Positions 39,690 through 48,403 of a stretch of 64,000 nucleotides of DNA are shown here, piece by piece. The notes beneath the pieces were generated by a model. The model did no database searches and was not told the origin of the DNA. It saw nothing but the letters and a program-made list of their open reading frames with translations. The number at the start of each line of letters is the position of its first letter. Positions within the stretch are counted from its first letter, which is position 1. Position numbers and translations under genes: made by a program. This DNA is from Streptomyces sp. DH12 (GTDB lineage: Bacteria; Actinomycetota; Actinomycetes; Streptomycetales; Streptomycetaceae): assembly GCF_020873895.1 (NCBI RefSeq), contig NZ_JAHWGT010000002.1, forward strand, positions 124,001-188,000, given 5' to 3'.

Positions 39690-39730
39690 TAGACCGGTTT
39701 ATGGACACGCTTCGTTCGGCGGGTTACGTT
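39690..39730 (+). promoter_or_regulatory. Promoter of the beta-mannosidase operon with ACCGGT operator
   Basis: Operator-like dyad TAGACCGGTTTA (39690-39701) abuts a -35 TGGACA (39702-39707); 17-bp spacer; -10 TACGTT (39725-39730). The start codon is 53 bp further on. GGAGA near 39771 is the ribosome site. Operator assignment rests on similarity to two other boxes in the locus. Confidence 0.55.
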
Positions 39731-39782
39731 GTGCGCCGTCGTACATCCCTCCCGGCCTGAGTCAGGCGATTGGAGACGCACC

Positions 39783-42212
39783 ATGAAGGACATCACGCAG
39801 CTCACCGAGGGCTGGCGCCTGCGCCACGGCGAGGAGCTCCTCGACGCCCGTGTCCCCGGCTGCGTCCACAGCGACCTGCTGGCCGCCGGTGTCATCCCCG
39901 ATCCGTTCGTCGGCCGCAACGAGACGGAGGTCGCCTGGGTCGGCCGCCGGGGGTGGACGTACACCACGCACCTGGCCCACGACAGCGCCCACGAGCGCAC
40001 CCACCTCGTCTTCGACGGCCTCGACACCGCCGCCCGCATCGCCCTGGCCGGCGAACCGGTCGGCGCCACCCGCAACATGCACCGCCGCTACCGGTTCGAC
40101 GTCACCGGCCGCACCGGCGAGCTGGAGGTCCGCTTCGCCTCCGCCTACGACGAGGCCGCGGCCGTCCGGGCCGTCACGGGCGAGCGGCCCAACGTCTACC
40201 CGGAGCCCTCCCAGTACGTGCGCAAGATGGCGTGCGCCTTCGGCTGGGACTGGGGCCCGACCCTGGTCACCGCCGGGATCTGGCGCGGCGTGCGGCTGGA
40301 GCACTGGTCGACCGCGCGCGTCGCCGAGGTGCGGCCCCTGGTGACGGTGGACGGCTCCACGGGCCGGGTGGAGGTGCGCGTCGACGTCGAGCGGACCGCG
40401 CGGGGCGAGGGGCGGCCCCTGCACGTCCGCGCCCGCGTCCGCGGCGCCGGTGCCGACGCGGGCACCGACGCCGGCGCGGAGGCCGTCGTCACCGGTGACG
40501 AGGTGGTCCTGCGGCTGGAGGTGCCCGACGTGCGCCTGTGGTGGCCCCGCGGGTACGGCGACCAGCCCCTGTACGACCTGGAGGTCGCCCTGGCGGACGG
40601 CGACGGGCCGCTCGACACCTGGCACCGCCGGATCGGCTTCCGCACCGTCGAGCTGGACCGCTCCGCCGACGCGAACGGCACCGGCTTCACCCTCGTCGTC
40701 AACGGCGTCCGCGTCTTCGCCCGGGGCGTCAACTGGATCCCCGACGACGCCCTGCCCTCCCGCGTCACCCCCGAGCGGTACCGCGCCCGCCTCACCCAGG
40801 CCGCCGACGCCAACGTCGACCTCGTCCGGGTCTGGGGCGGCGGGATCTACGAGGACGACGCGTTCTACGACGTCTGCGACGAGCTGGGCCTCATGGTCTG
40901 GCAGGACTTCCTCTTCGCCTGCTCCGCCTACCCGGAGGAGCAGCCGCTGCGCGGCGAGGTCGAGGCGGAGGCGCGGGACAACGTCGTCCGCCTCATGCCG
41001 CACCCCAGCCTCGTCCTGTGGAACGGCAACAACGAGAACCTGTGGGGCTTCCGCGACTGGGGCTGGGAACCCGAGCTGGCCGGCGACTCCTGGGGCGAGG
41101 GCTACTACCTGGGCCTGCTGCCCCGCGTGGTCGCCGAACTCGACCCCACCCGCCCGTACGCCGCCGGCAGCCCCTGGTCCGGCTCGTGGGACCACCACCC
41201 CAACGACCCGGCGCACGGCACCCACCACTCGTGGGAGGTGTGGAACCGCCGGGACTACGCCGAGTACCGGGCGAACGTCCCCCGCTTCGTCGCCGAGTTC
41301 GGCTGGCAGGCCCCGCCCGCCCTGGCCACCCTCCACCGGGCCCTGCCCGGCGAGCGGCTGGCGCCCGACTCGCCCGGCATGCTGCACCACCAGAAGGCCG
41401 AGGACGGCAACGGCAAGCTGGACCGGGGCGTCGCCCGCCACTTCCCCCTCCCGGCGGGGGACTTCGACCGCTGGCACTACCTCACCCAGCTCGTCCAGGC
41501 CCGCGCCGTCGCCGCCGGCATCGAGCACTGGCGGGCCCACTGGCCGGTCTGCGCCGGCACCGTCGTGTGGCAGCTCAACGACTGCTGGCCGGTCACCTCG
41601 TGGTCCGCGATCGACGGCGACGGCCGGCCGAAGCCGCTCCACCACGAGCTGCGCCGCGTGTACGCCGACCGGCTCCTCGCCCTGCTGCCGGGCGGCCCGG
41701 GAGCCGGCCCGACGCTGGCCGTGATCAACCAGTCGGCCGAGCCCTGGCACGCCTCCGTCACCCTGCGGCGCCTCACCGCGGACGGCACCGCCGTGCACCG
41801 CGCCGCCCTCGACGCGGCCGTCGCGCCGCGCTCCGTCGTCCGCGTCCCCGTACCGGAGGCGGCCGCGCCGGGCGAGGGGTCCGCCAAGGAGTTCCTCGTG
41901 GCCGACGCGGACGGCCTGCGCGCCGTCCACTTCCCGGTGCCGGACAAGGACTTCGCGTACGTGCCGCCCCGCTTCGACGTCGCGGTGGAGCCGGTGCCGG
42001 GCCGGGGGGATAGAGTCGACGTCGTGGTGAGCGCGCACACTCCTGTCCGAGACCTCCTGCTCCAGGCCGACCGGCTCGGGCCGGCGGCCGCCGCCGACCG
42101 CGGCCCGCAGACGCTGCTGCCCGGCGAGGTGACGCGCATCCGGCTGACCGGCTGCGGAACCCCGGACGCCGCGGCCGTCCGGGCCGCCCTGTTCTGCGTG
42201 GACGTGGTGTGA
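39783..42212 (+). CDS. Beta-mannosidase, glycoside hydrolase family 2
   Basis: 809 aa, with no signal peptide, hence intracellular. ATG at 39783 with GGAGA upstream. N-terminal GH2 sugar-binding and immunoglobulin-like domains precede a TIM barrel. Acid/base Glu418 lies in WNGNNENLWGF and nucleophile Glu505 in RFVAEFGWQ, both in the form seen in beta-mannosidases; FGWDWGPTLVT and GVNWIPDDALP are further family signatures. It removes mannose from the non-reducing end of imported manno-oligosaccharides. It overlaps the lacI-family gene by 4 bp, so the two are translationally coupled. Confidence 0.93.
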   Translation: MKDITQLTEGWRLRHGEELLDARVPGCVHSDLLAAGVIPDPFVGRNETEVAWVGRRGWTYTTHLAHDSAHERTHLVFDGLDTAARIALAGEPVGATRNMHRRYRFDVTGRTGELEVRFASAYDEAAAVRAVTGERPNVYPEPSQYVRKMACAFGWDWGPTLVTAGIWRGVRLEHWSTARVAEVRPLVTVDGSTGRVEVRVDVERTARGEGRPLHVRARVRGAGADAGTDAGAEAVVTGDEVVLRLEVPDVRLWWPRGYGDQPLYDLEVALADGDGPLDTWHRRIGFRTVELDRSADANGTGFTLVVNGVRVFARGVNWIPDDALPSRVTPERYRARLTQAADANVDLVRVWGGGIYEDDAFYDVCDELGLMVWQDFLFACSAYPEEQPLRGEVEAEARDNVVRLMPHPSLVLWNGNNENLWGFRDWGWEPELAGDSWGEGYYLGLLPRVVAELDPTRPYAAGSPWSGSWDHHPNDPAHGTHHSWEVWNRRDYAEYRANVPRFVAEFGWQAPPALATLHRALPGERLAPDSPGMLHHQKAEDGNGKLDRGVARHFPLPAGDFDRWHYLTQLVQARAVAAGIEHWRAHWPVCAGTVVWQLNDCWPVTSWSAIDGDGRPKPLHHELRRVYADRLLALLPGGPGAGPTLAVINQSAEPWHASVTLRRLTADGTAVHRAALDAAVAPRSVVRVPVPEAAAPGEGSAKEFLVADADGLRAVHFPVPDKDFAYVPPRFDVAVEPVPGRGDRVDVVVSAHTPVRDLLLQADRLGPAAAADRGPQTLLPGEVTRIRLTGCGTPDAAAVRAALFCVDVV

Positions 42213-43252
42213 GCGGCTCGCCCGCACGCGTCACCATCAAGGACGTCGCCGCCAGGGCGGGGGTGTCCAAGGGTGCGGTGTCGCTCGCCTTCAACCACAA
42301 GCCGGGCGTGTCGGACGCCACCCGCGAGCGGATCTTCGAAGCCGCCCGGCAGCTGGGCTGGGCGCCCAGCGCGACGGCGCGCAGCCTCTCCAACCAGCGG
42401 GTCGACGTCGTCGGGCTGGCCCTGTGCCGGCCCGCGCGGCTGCTGGGCATCGAGCCGTTCTACATGGACTTCGTCTCCGGCATCGAGAGCGTGCTCGTGG
42501 AGCGCTCCTGCTCGCTGCTGCTGCGCCTGGTCCGCGACGTCGACGAGGAGATCGCCGTCCACCGCGACTGGTGGCGCGGACGCATGGTCGCCGGCGCGGT
42601 CCTGGTCGACTTCCGGCGGGAGGACCCCCGCGTCCCGGCCCTCCAGGCCATCGGGCTGCCCGCCGTCGCCGTCGGCCACCCGTCGCTGACCGGGGGCTTT
42701 CCCGCCGTGTGGACCGACGACGCCACCGCCGTCGGCGAGGCCGTCCGCTACCTGGCGGCCCTCGGGCACCGCCGGATCGCCCGTGTCGGCGGCCCGGCGG
42801 AGCTCGGCCACAGCGCGATCCGCGCGGAGGCGTTCCGCTCGACGGTCCGCGGGCTGGGCCTGGACGAGGGCCGGCAGGTCGCGACGGGCTTCGACGAGGA
42901 GGAGGGCGCCCGCGCCACCCGCTCGCTGCTGCTCTCCGCCGACCGCCCCACGGCGATCGTGTACGACAACGACATCATGGCCGTCGCGGGCGCGGGCGTC
43001 GCCGCCGAGATGGGCCTCGTCGTCCCCGACGACCTGTCGCTGCTGGCGTGGGACGACTCGCAGCTGTGCCGGATCACCCATCCGACGCTCTCCGCGATGA
43101 GTCACGACGTGCACCACTTCGGCGCGGAGGTGGCGCGGATCCTGTTCGAGGTGATCGACGGTACGCACACCGGGCCGCACCAGGCGCCGACCCCGAAGCT
43201 CACCCCGCGGGGCTCCACCGCGCCGGCGCCCGGGTACGGCCGGCCCGCCTGA
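42209..43252 (+). CDS. LacI-family transcriptional regulator
   Basis: 347 aa. GTG start overlapping the beta-mannosidase stop (GTGA). N-terminal helix-turn-helix VTIKDVAARAGVSKGAVS with hinge helix ATARSLSNQRV; periplasmic-binding-protein-like effector domain afterwards, including DNDIMAVAG and a C-terminal VARILFEVIDG. It is the only LacI regulator visible in this mannan locus and so the best candidate for the ACCGGT-centred dyads at 39578-39589, 39690-39701 and 45390-45397. The inducer is presumably a manno-oligosaccharide. Confidence 0.92.
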   Translation: MSGSPARVTIKDVAARAGVSKGAVSLAFNHKPGVSDATRERIFEAARQLGWAPSATARSLSNQRVDVVGLALCRPARLLGIEPFYMDFVSGIESVLVERSCSLLLRLVRDVDEEIAVHRDWWRGRMVAGAVLVDFRREDPRVPALQAIGLPAVAVGHPSLTGGFPAVWTDDATAVGEAVRYLAALGHRRIARVGGPAELGHSAIRAEAFRSTVRGLGLDEGRQVATGFDEEEGARATRSLLLSADRPTAIVYDNDIMAVAGAGVAAEMGLVVPDDLSLLAWDDSQLCRITHPTLSAMSHDVHHFGAEVARILFEVIDGTHTGPHQAPTPKLTPRGSTAPAPGYGRPA

Positions 43253-43269
43253 TCCGGCGGGCACGCCGA

Positions 43270-43306
43270 AGGGCCGCACCCCCCCCGCTCGGGGGAGTGC
43301 GGCCCT
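43270..43306. terminator. Bidirectional terminator hairpin
   Basis: Arms AGGGCCGCAC (43270-43279) and GTGCGGCCCT (43297-43306), extended by C-run/G-run pairing inside. It lies between the convergent lacI-family and mannanase genes. Confidence 0.8.
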
Positions 43307-43364
43307 CCGCCGTACCGCGGCTCCGGGAGGGGGCGGGCCGGCGCGCCGGTCCCGGCGGGGCCCG

Positions 43365-45026
43365 TCAGCCCTTCGCGCAGGGGGCGCCGTCGAGGGTGAA
43401 GGCGGCCGGGGCGCCGTTCGCGCCGGTGAAGGAGGCGCTGAGGCCGAAGCCGACGCTGCCGCCCGCCGGGATGGTCGCGGTCCACGGCTCGGGGGTGGCC
43501 CGGACCTGGGAGCCCTCCTGGACGACCTTGGCGTTCCAGGCGGAGCGCACCGTCTGGTCGCCCGGGAACGCGAAGTCCAGGCGCCAGCCGCTGACGGCCG
43601 CGGTACCGGTGTTGCGGACGGTCACGTCGGCGTTGAAGCCGCCGTTCCACTCCTGGACGCGGTAGGCGACCGTGCAGGCGCCCGTCGGTTGCGCCGGCGC
43701 GGTGGTGACGGTGACCGGGGCGGACCGCGCGGAGCGGTTGCCGGCGGCGTCGCGGGCGTACACGGCGAAGGCGTACGCGGTGGCGGGGGTCAGGCCCGTG
43801 ACGGTCGCGCGGTTCGCCGCCGAGGTGGCGACACGGGTCTCGGCGGTGCCGTCGAGGCGCACCACGTCGTACGCGGTGACCGCCGTGTCGTCGGTGGAGG
43901 CGGCCCAGCCGAGCGTCACGCGGTCGGAGCGGACGTCGGAGGCGGTCGGTGCGCCCGGCGCCGTGGGCGGCCTGGTGTCGCCCCCGCCGCCGGAGTAAAC
44001 GCTGGCCTCGCGGGAGGTCGCCTTGATGCCGTGCGCGCCGTGGAAGATCCGCTCACCCCACGGGGAGAGCCGGGACGGGTCGAAGCCGACGGCCATGTCG
44101 AGGTACTCCACACCGCCGCCGTTGCCGCTCCACGACCAGCCCAGGTAGCCGAGGCCGAGCTGCTCGGCGGTCGCCATGATGGCGTCCTCGTCGGGGTTGC
44201 CGTCGGAGTGGTCGTGTCCGAATTCGCCGACGACGATCGGGAGTCCGGCCGTGACGAACCGGTTCAGGTAGTCCCGCACCTCGGCGGCCGTGTCGAAGAC
44301 GCCGTACATGTGGATGGAGAACACCGTGTTCCGCGCCGGGTCGGCGGAGAACACCTTCTGCGCGTTGTCCCGCATGGTGAAGGACCAGTCCTGGCCCCAG
44401 TTGGGGGCGTCCACCATCAGTGTGTGGGTGAATCCGGCGGTGCGGAGCCGGCCGATCGCGCCGGACGTGTCGGCGGTCCACGCCTGGTACCCGGTATTTC
44501 CGTGCGGCTCGTTCCCGATGTTGAGGACGACGTACTTCTCCTGGCCCTTCAGGGCGCTCTGCACGTCGATCCAGTAGTCGACGGCGCGGTCCAGGGTCAC
44601 GGCGCCGGCCTGCTCGCCGTAGCCGGTCGTGTCGTGTGCCTCCAGGACGCAGACGAGCCGGTTGAGCTTGCACTGCTCGACGACGGCCGCCACGTCGGCG
44701 GTGTCGTTCCTCGTCCAGCGGTCACCGGTGGCGAGGACGACGCGGACGGTGTTCGCGCCGAGCGCCTTTACGTCCTTCAGGGCCTTCGGCGTGGTGCTCG
44801 TGTACCAGGTGTGGGCGTGGTTGACGCCGCGCATGACGAAGTCGCCGCCGTTCGCGTCCAGCAGCCGGCCGTCCCTCACCTGGAACCCCGCCGCCGCCCT
44901 CTCCGCTCCCGCCGCCGGTGTCGACGTCACCCCCGGGTCGGCCGCCCGGGCGGCGTGCGGGGCGGTGAGCGCCGTGGCCGCCATGGCCAGCAGCGCTCCC
45001 GCGGCGGTGGCCAGTCTCTTTCGCAT
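43365..45026 (-). CDS. Secreted endo-beta-1,4-mannanase, GH5 with FN3 and CBM2
   Basis: 553 aa from the ATG at 45024-45026 (MRKRLATAAG), with GGGAG upstream; the upstream in-frame extension lacks a signal peptide start and is rejected. Signal peptide 1-28 (cleavage after AARA). Catalytic GH5 domain about 45-345: RGVNHAHTWY, acid/base Glu173 in LNIGNEPHG, nucleophile Glu268 in IVVGEFGHDHSD; the layout matches Streptomyces GH5 subfamily 8 mannanases. A short Gly linker leads to FN3 (about 362-445) and a C-terminal CBM2 (about 455-553) with conserved Cys and Trp, which binds crystalline polysaccharide. It cuts mannan outside the cell, feeding the importer and beta-mannosidase encoded next door. 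Confidence 0.93.
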   Translation of the reverse strand: MRKRLATAAGALLAMAATALTAPHAARAADPGVTSTPAAGAERAAAGFQVRDGRLLDANGGDFVMRGVNHAHTWYTSTTPKALKDVKALGANTVRVVLATGDRWTRNDTADVAAVVEQCKLNRLVCVLEAHDTTGYGEQAGAVTLDRAVDYWIDVQSALKGQEKYVVLNIGNEPHGNTGYQAWTADTSGAIGRLRTAGFTHTLMVDAPNWGQDWSFTMRDNAQKVFSADPARNTVFSIHMYGVFDTAAEVRDYLNRFVTAGLPIVVGEFGHDHSDGNPDEDAIMATAEQLGLGYLGWSWSGNGGGVEYLDMAVGFDPSRLSPWGERIFHGAHGIKATSREASVYSGGGGDTRPPTAPGAPTASDVRSDRVTLGWAASTDDTAVTAYDVVRLDGTAETRVATSAANRATVTGLTPATAYAFAVYARDAAGNRSARSAPVTVTTAPAQPTGACTVAYRVQEWNGGFNADVTVRNTGTAAVSGWRLDFAFPGDQTVRSAWNAKVVQEGSQVRATPEPWTATIPAGGSVGFGLSASFTGANGAPAAFTLDGAPCAKG

Positions 45027-45348
45027 CTGCTGCTCCCAACGTGGTCGCTCGTACGCCGGGGCGTGGGCGTCCCGGCGCACGGCTGGTCTGTGTCGTGGCT
45101 CGTGTGCTCGGTACCGGTACGGGCGGGAAATTCCCGGAAATCCGCCTCCGGGCGTGCTTGTCCCGCCGGTCCGCGCCCTGCGTGAAGGGCGCGCCGGAAT
45201 GGTGGAGTGCGTTCCCGCTGTCCGGCCCGAGATTGCGGCTCCAAGGCCGGCAGCGGGAGATCGGGCGCCGGTGGACGGCACCGCGCTTTCCCCGGTGGGG
45301 GAGCGTGTGCACGGCGGTGTTCGGCATTCCGTCCGGCGACTTGAGGAG

Positions 45349-45397
45349 AGGCTAGAACGAGACCGTGAACGTGACAACCGTTGGGGCGAAACCGGTT
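45349..45397 (-). promoter_or_regulatory. Mannanase promoter with ACCGGT operator
   Basis: Minus strand: -35 TTGTCA (45372-45377), 17-bp spacer, -10 TAGCCT (45349-45354). The palindrome AACCGGTT (45390-45397) is 12 bp upstream of the -35, and a second dyad CAACCGTTG (45375-45383) overlaps it. The rest of the 375-bp gap 45027-45401 holds a long leader with nothing else recognised. Confidence 0.5.
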
Positions 45398-45401
45398 AAG
45401 T

Positions 45402-46655
45402 TTAGTGCGAGTTCAGCTGCTGTCGGGGTGGGCGGCATCCGGTGGGCACGCTTTCTCTGCGTGCCGCTTCCCGCCCCACGGTGGCCCGGAAGACCGTTCC
45501 GCTTCCGGTGACCGCGACCTCCTCGCCCGCAGGCGCGTACGCCGACTCACCGGCACGCAGCGCCAGTTCGCCCCGCCGTCCGGCCAGCCGGGCGCGGCCG
45601 CCCGTGCACACCAGGACCTGCGGTCCGGAGCCGTCGAGACGGTAGGCGGCGCGGGCGGCGCCCGGCCGCAGCCGGGAGAGCCGGAAGTCGTCGACCGGTG
45701 CCCGGTAGAGCTCCTCGCCGCCCGGCAGCACCTCGGGACGTACGGCCCCGGCCCGGCCGGGGGCGAACCGCACGATCCGCAGCAGCTCCGCCACGTCCAC
45801 GTGCTTGGCCGTCAGCCCGCAGCGCAGCACGTTGTCCGAACCGGCCATCACCTCCACGCCCAGGCCCCGCAGGTACGCGTGGGGGACGCCCGGCCCGAGG
45901 AACAGCGCCTCGCCCGGAGCGAGCCGCACCGGCCGCACCAGCAGCGCCGCGAGCAGCCCCGGATCCCCCGGGTGGGCCCGCGCCACCCCGGCGTACACCG
46001 CGCGGTCCCGCGCCCACTCGCCGCCGCTCCCCGCCCCCCGCGCCAGCGCCCGCGCGACCCGGGCGACGAGGTCCGGCGCGGGGGAGGCGAGGAACGCGGA
46101 GAACACCTCGCGCAGGGCGTCCGCCTCCGGCCGCGAGCGCAGGACCTCCGCGTACGGGGCGAGGCCGGCCACCTCAAGGGCGTCGAGGAGCCGGGCGCAC
46201 TCCCGCGCGGGACGGAAGCCGCACAGGCCCTCGAACGGGCTCAACGCCACGATCATCTCCGGTTTGTGGTGGGCGTCCCGGTAGGTGCGGTGCGGCGCGT
46301 CGAGGGGGATGCCCGCGGCGTCCTCGCGCGCGTACCCGGCGGCCGCCTGCGCCGCGTCGGGGTGGACCTGGAGGGAGAGGGGCGCGTCGGCGGCGAGGAG
46401 CTTCAGCAGGAACGGCAGGCGCGGCCCGAACCGGCGCACGGCGGCGGCGCCCAACTCCCCGGCGGGGTCGGAGGCGACGACCGCGTCGAGCGGCCGGAGG
46501 TGGCCCCCGCGCTCCACGAGGGACGGGGCGGCGGGGTGGGCGCCCATCCACAACTCCGCCTGCGGCGTGCCGTCCGGGGCGACGCCCAGCAGCTCGGGCA
46601 GCGCGGTGGGGGAGCCCCAGTCGTAGCGGCGGATGGTGGTGCGGAGGCGGTCCAC
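45402..46655 (-). CDS. manA: Mannose-6-phosphate isomerase, type I
   Basis: 417 aa. Zinc and active-site signatures are present: LSLQVHPDAAQA, HHKPEMIVAL and GPGVPHAYLRG. It interconverts mannose-6-phosphate and fructose-6-phosphate, taking mannose released by the beta-mannosidase into glycolysis (or supplying mannose for GDP-mannose). GTG start with AAAGGAA upstream. Preceded on the same strand by a ROK kinase (139-bp gap), which could supply its substrate. Confidence 0.92.
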   Translation of the reverse strand: MDRLRTTIRRYDWGSPTALPELLGVAPDGTPQAELWMGAHPAAPSLVERGGHLRPLDAVVASDPAGELGAAAVRRFGPRLPFLLKLLAADAPLSLQVHPDAAQAAAGYAREDAAGIPLDAPHRTYRDAHHKPEMIVALSPFEGLCGFRPARECARLLDALEVAGLAPYAEVLRSRPEADALREVFSAFLASPAPDLVARVARALARGAGSGGEWARDRAVYAGVARAHPGDPGLLAALLVRPVRLAPGEALFLGPGVPHAYLRGLGVEVMAGSDNVLRCGLTAKHVDVAELLRIVRFAPGRAGAVRPEVLPGGEELYRAPVDDFRLSRLRPGAARAAYRLDGSGPQVLVCTGGRARLAGRRGELALRAGESAYAPAGEEVAVTGSGTVFRATVGREAARRESVPTGCRPPRQQLNSH

Positions 46656-46794
46656 GGCGGATTCCTTTCACCCGGCCGACCGAGGGACGTGCCACCCGGG
46701 GCGCCGGGGGGAGAGGGGGAGTGGCGGAGGGGTGTCGGGGTGGACGAGGCGGAGTTGCGGCGTGCGGAGGGGAGCGGGGCGGGGCGTACGCCGT

Positions 46795-47784
46795 TCAGGC
46801 CGCCGGCACCGGCGCGGTGGGCGAGGTCGGTGCGGTGGGCGGGGCGGGCGCGGCGCCGGTGTGGGCGGCCGCGGCGGCGGCCGCGCCGATGAGCCCGGCG
46901 TCGAGGGCCAGTCGCGCGGGCACGACGGGCACGCCCCGGGCGAAGCCCAGCACCGCGTACGCGTCCAGCCACCGCCGCAGCGGCGTGAACAGCGTGTCAC
47001 CGGCCTGCGCCACACCCCCGCCGACGACCACCACGTCCAGCTCCACGAGGGTGATCGCCGCCGCGATACCGGCGGCGAGGGCCTGCGCCGCCCGGTCGTA
47101 CGCGGCCCGCGCCGTGGCGTCCCCGGCGCGGGCCGCCTCCGCGACCGCGGCGGCGGTGGCGTCGGCGCCGGGCGGGGGCGTCCACCCGGCGGCCAGCGCG
47201 CGGGCGGCGATGGCCGTACCGCTCGCCAGGCCCTCCACACATCCGCGCGCACCACACGGGCACGGCTCCCCGTCGAGGTCCACGGAGATGTGACCGATGT
47301 GCCCGGCGTTGCCGGAACGACCCGTGTGCAGGCGCCCGCCGAGGACCATGCCGCCGCCGACACCCGTCGACACCACCATGCACAGGGCGTTGTCGACGCC
47401 CCGCGCGGCGCCCAGCCAGTGTTCGGCGGCGGCCATCGCGACCGCGTCGCCGACGAGGACCGGTACGGTGCCGGCCGGCATCCGCGGATGGGCCCGCACC
47501 CGCGCGACCAGCGGGAACCCGCGCCAGGCGGAGATGTTGACGGGACTGACGGTCCCGGCGGCCGTGTCGACCGGTCCGGCACTGGCGATGCCGAAACGGT
47601 CCAGCGACGCCCACGCGGGGTGCGCCGACAACTCGTCCAGGACGGCGGTGACGGCCCCCATCAGCGCCTCCGCCGAACCCCGGGCGGGCGTCGGCCGCTG
47701 CGCGCGGGCCACCAGGCGGCCGCCGGGGTCGACGAGCGCCCCGGCGATCTTCGTACCGCCGATGTCCAGAGCCCCGTACACCAT
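46795..47784 (-). CDS. ROK-family sugar kinase
   Basis: 329 aa from the ATG at 47782-47784, with AAAGG upstream; a longer frame to 47859 would run into an operator-like palindrome. N-terminal ATP-binding DIGGTK (Asp7-Lys12), catalytic-type GDAVAMAAAE, and the ROK zinc/signature CPCGARGCVEGLASG. No helix-turn-helix precedes the kinase domain, so it is an enzyme and not a ROK repressor. Likely phosphorylates glucose, mannose or fructose; with manA beside it, mannose is attractive. The C-terminus is Ala/Pro-rich. Confidence 0.88.
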   Translation of the reverse strand: MVYGALDIGGTKIAGALVDPGGRLVARAQRPTPARGSAEALMGAVTAVLDELSAHPAWASLDRFGIASAGPVDTAAGTVSPVNISAWRGFPLVARVRAHPRMPAGTVPVLVGDAVAMAAAEHWLGAARGVDNALCMVVSTGVGGGMVLGGRLHTGRSGNAGHIGHISVDLDGEPCPCGARGCVEGLASGTAIAARALAAGWTPPPGADATAAAVAEAARAGDATARAAYDRAAQALAAGIAAAITLVELDVVVVGGGVAQAGDTLFTPLRRWLDAYAVLGFARGVPVVPARLALDAGLIGAAAAAAAHTGAAPAPPTAPTSPTAPVPAA

Positions 47785-48181
47785 CGCGTCAGCCTTTCGT
47801 CGCGGGTAGCGCGGGACCGGGCGTCCCGTCGCGGGATCACTGTGCCCGGAGGCTGACAACGTTGTCTAGTCAGGGAGCCCGGTTGAGTCCTGGTTTAGTA
47901 AAATCCATGGTTGCCGCTCCTGAGCGCCCATATTTATCCACTGAAGCGGTTCAGTAGCGTGTGGCAGCTGCCCCCCCCCGCCCCGCCGCCAGTCGACCAC
48001 GCACCCGGCGCCGCACCCCCGAAGGACGGCTCCGACTGGTACCGGCGCCTGATCGCCGCCCACCGCCAGGACCACGGGCGGGCGTCCGGGCAGGTGGCGG
48101 GGCGGTAGCGGCGGGATCTTCCGGGTACCCGTCACCTCCCCCGCCCCGGACGGAGCGGGCACGGAGCGCGGAGGCACGACC
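47785..48181. other. 397-bp divergent intergenic region
   Basis: It lies between the ROK kinase (-) and a small ORF (+). It holds the palindrome at 47855-47866 and a second dyad ACTGAAGCGGTTCAGT (47940-47955, one mismatch between 8-bp half-sites), again LacI-operator-like. Around 47880-47940 the sequence is AT-richer than its surroundings and is the likely promoter zone. Open frames here have no recognisable product. Confidence 0.5.
47855..47866. promoter_or_regulatory. Perfect LacI-type operator palindrome upstream of the ROK kinase
   Basis: GACAACGTTGTC is a perfect 12-bp palindrome with a central CG, 71 bp upstream of the kinase start. This form is typical of LacI-family operators. It differs from the ACCGGT boxes of the mannan promoters, so it may answer to another regulator. 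Confidence 0.6.
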
Positions 48182-48352
48182 ATGAGCGACACGTGGGACT
48201 ACCCGACCCCTTCCCAGGCGGAGGGCGAACGGGACCCGGACACCGACGAGCACCCCGACGTGGCCCGGTCCACCCCGTCCCAGGCCGAGGGGGAGCGGAC
48301 CGCCGACACACCCGTCGAGATGCGGATCGACCCCGACCCCGAGGAGCGCTAG
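48182..48352 (+). CDS. Small acidic repeat protein, unknown function
   Basis: 56 aa, not recognised. ATG with GGAGG 7 nt upstream. The nonapeptide TPSQAEGER occurs twice (residues 9-17 and 31-39), separated by acidic residues; the protein is hydrophilic, probably disordered, and has no Cys or hydrophobic core. Codon use fits the host (G/C third positions), which supports real coding. It is followed by the convergent, frameshifted MFS gene after 51 bp. Confidence 0.6.
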   Translation: MSDTWDYPTPSQAEGERDPDTDEHPDVARSTPSQAEGERTADTPVEMRIDPDPEER

Positions 48353-48403
48353 CCGTTCCCGTCCACCGGGCCCGACCCCCGGCCCGCGAAGGCGGTCGTA
48401 CGG

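Noticed and set aside
46795-47784. ROK-family repressor
   Set aside because: There is no N-terminal helix-turn-helix; the protein begins directly with the ATP-binding DIGGTK.
47866-48192. Minus-strand frame of 108 codons in the divergent gap
   Set aside because: No ribosome site or recognisable motif, and it covers operator-like dyads and the small-protein promoter zone.
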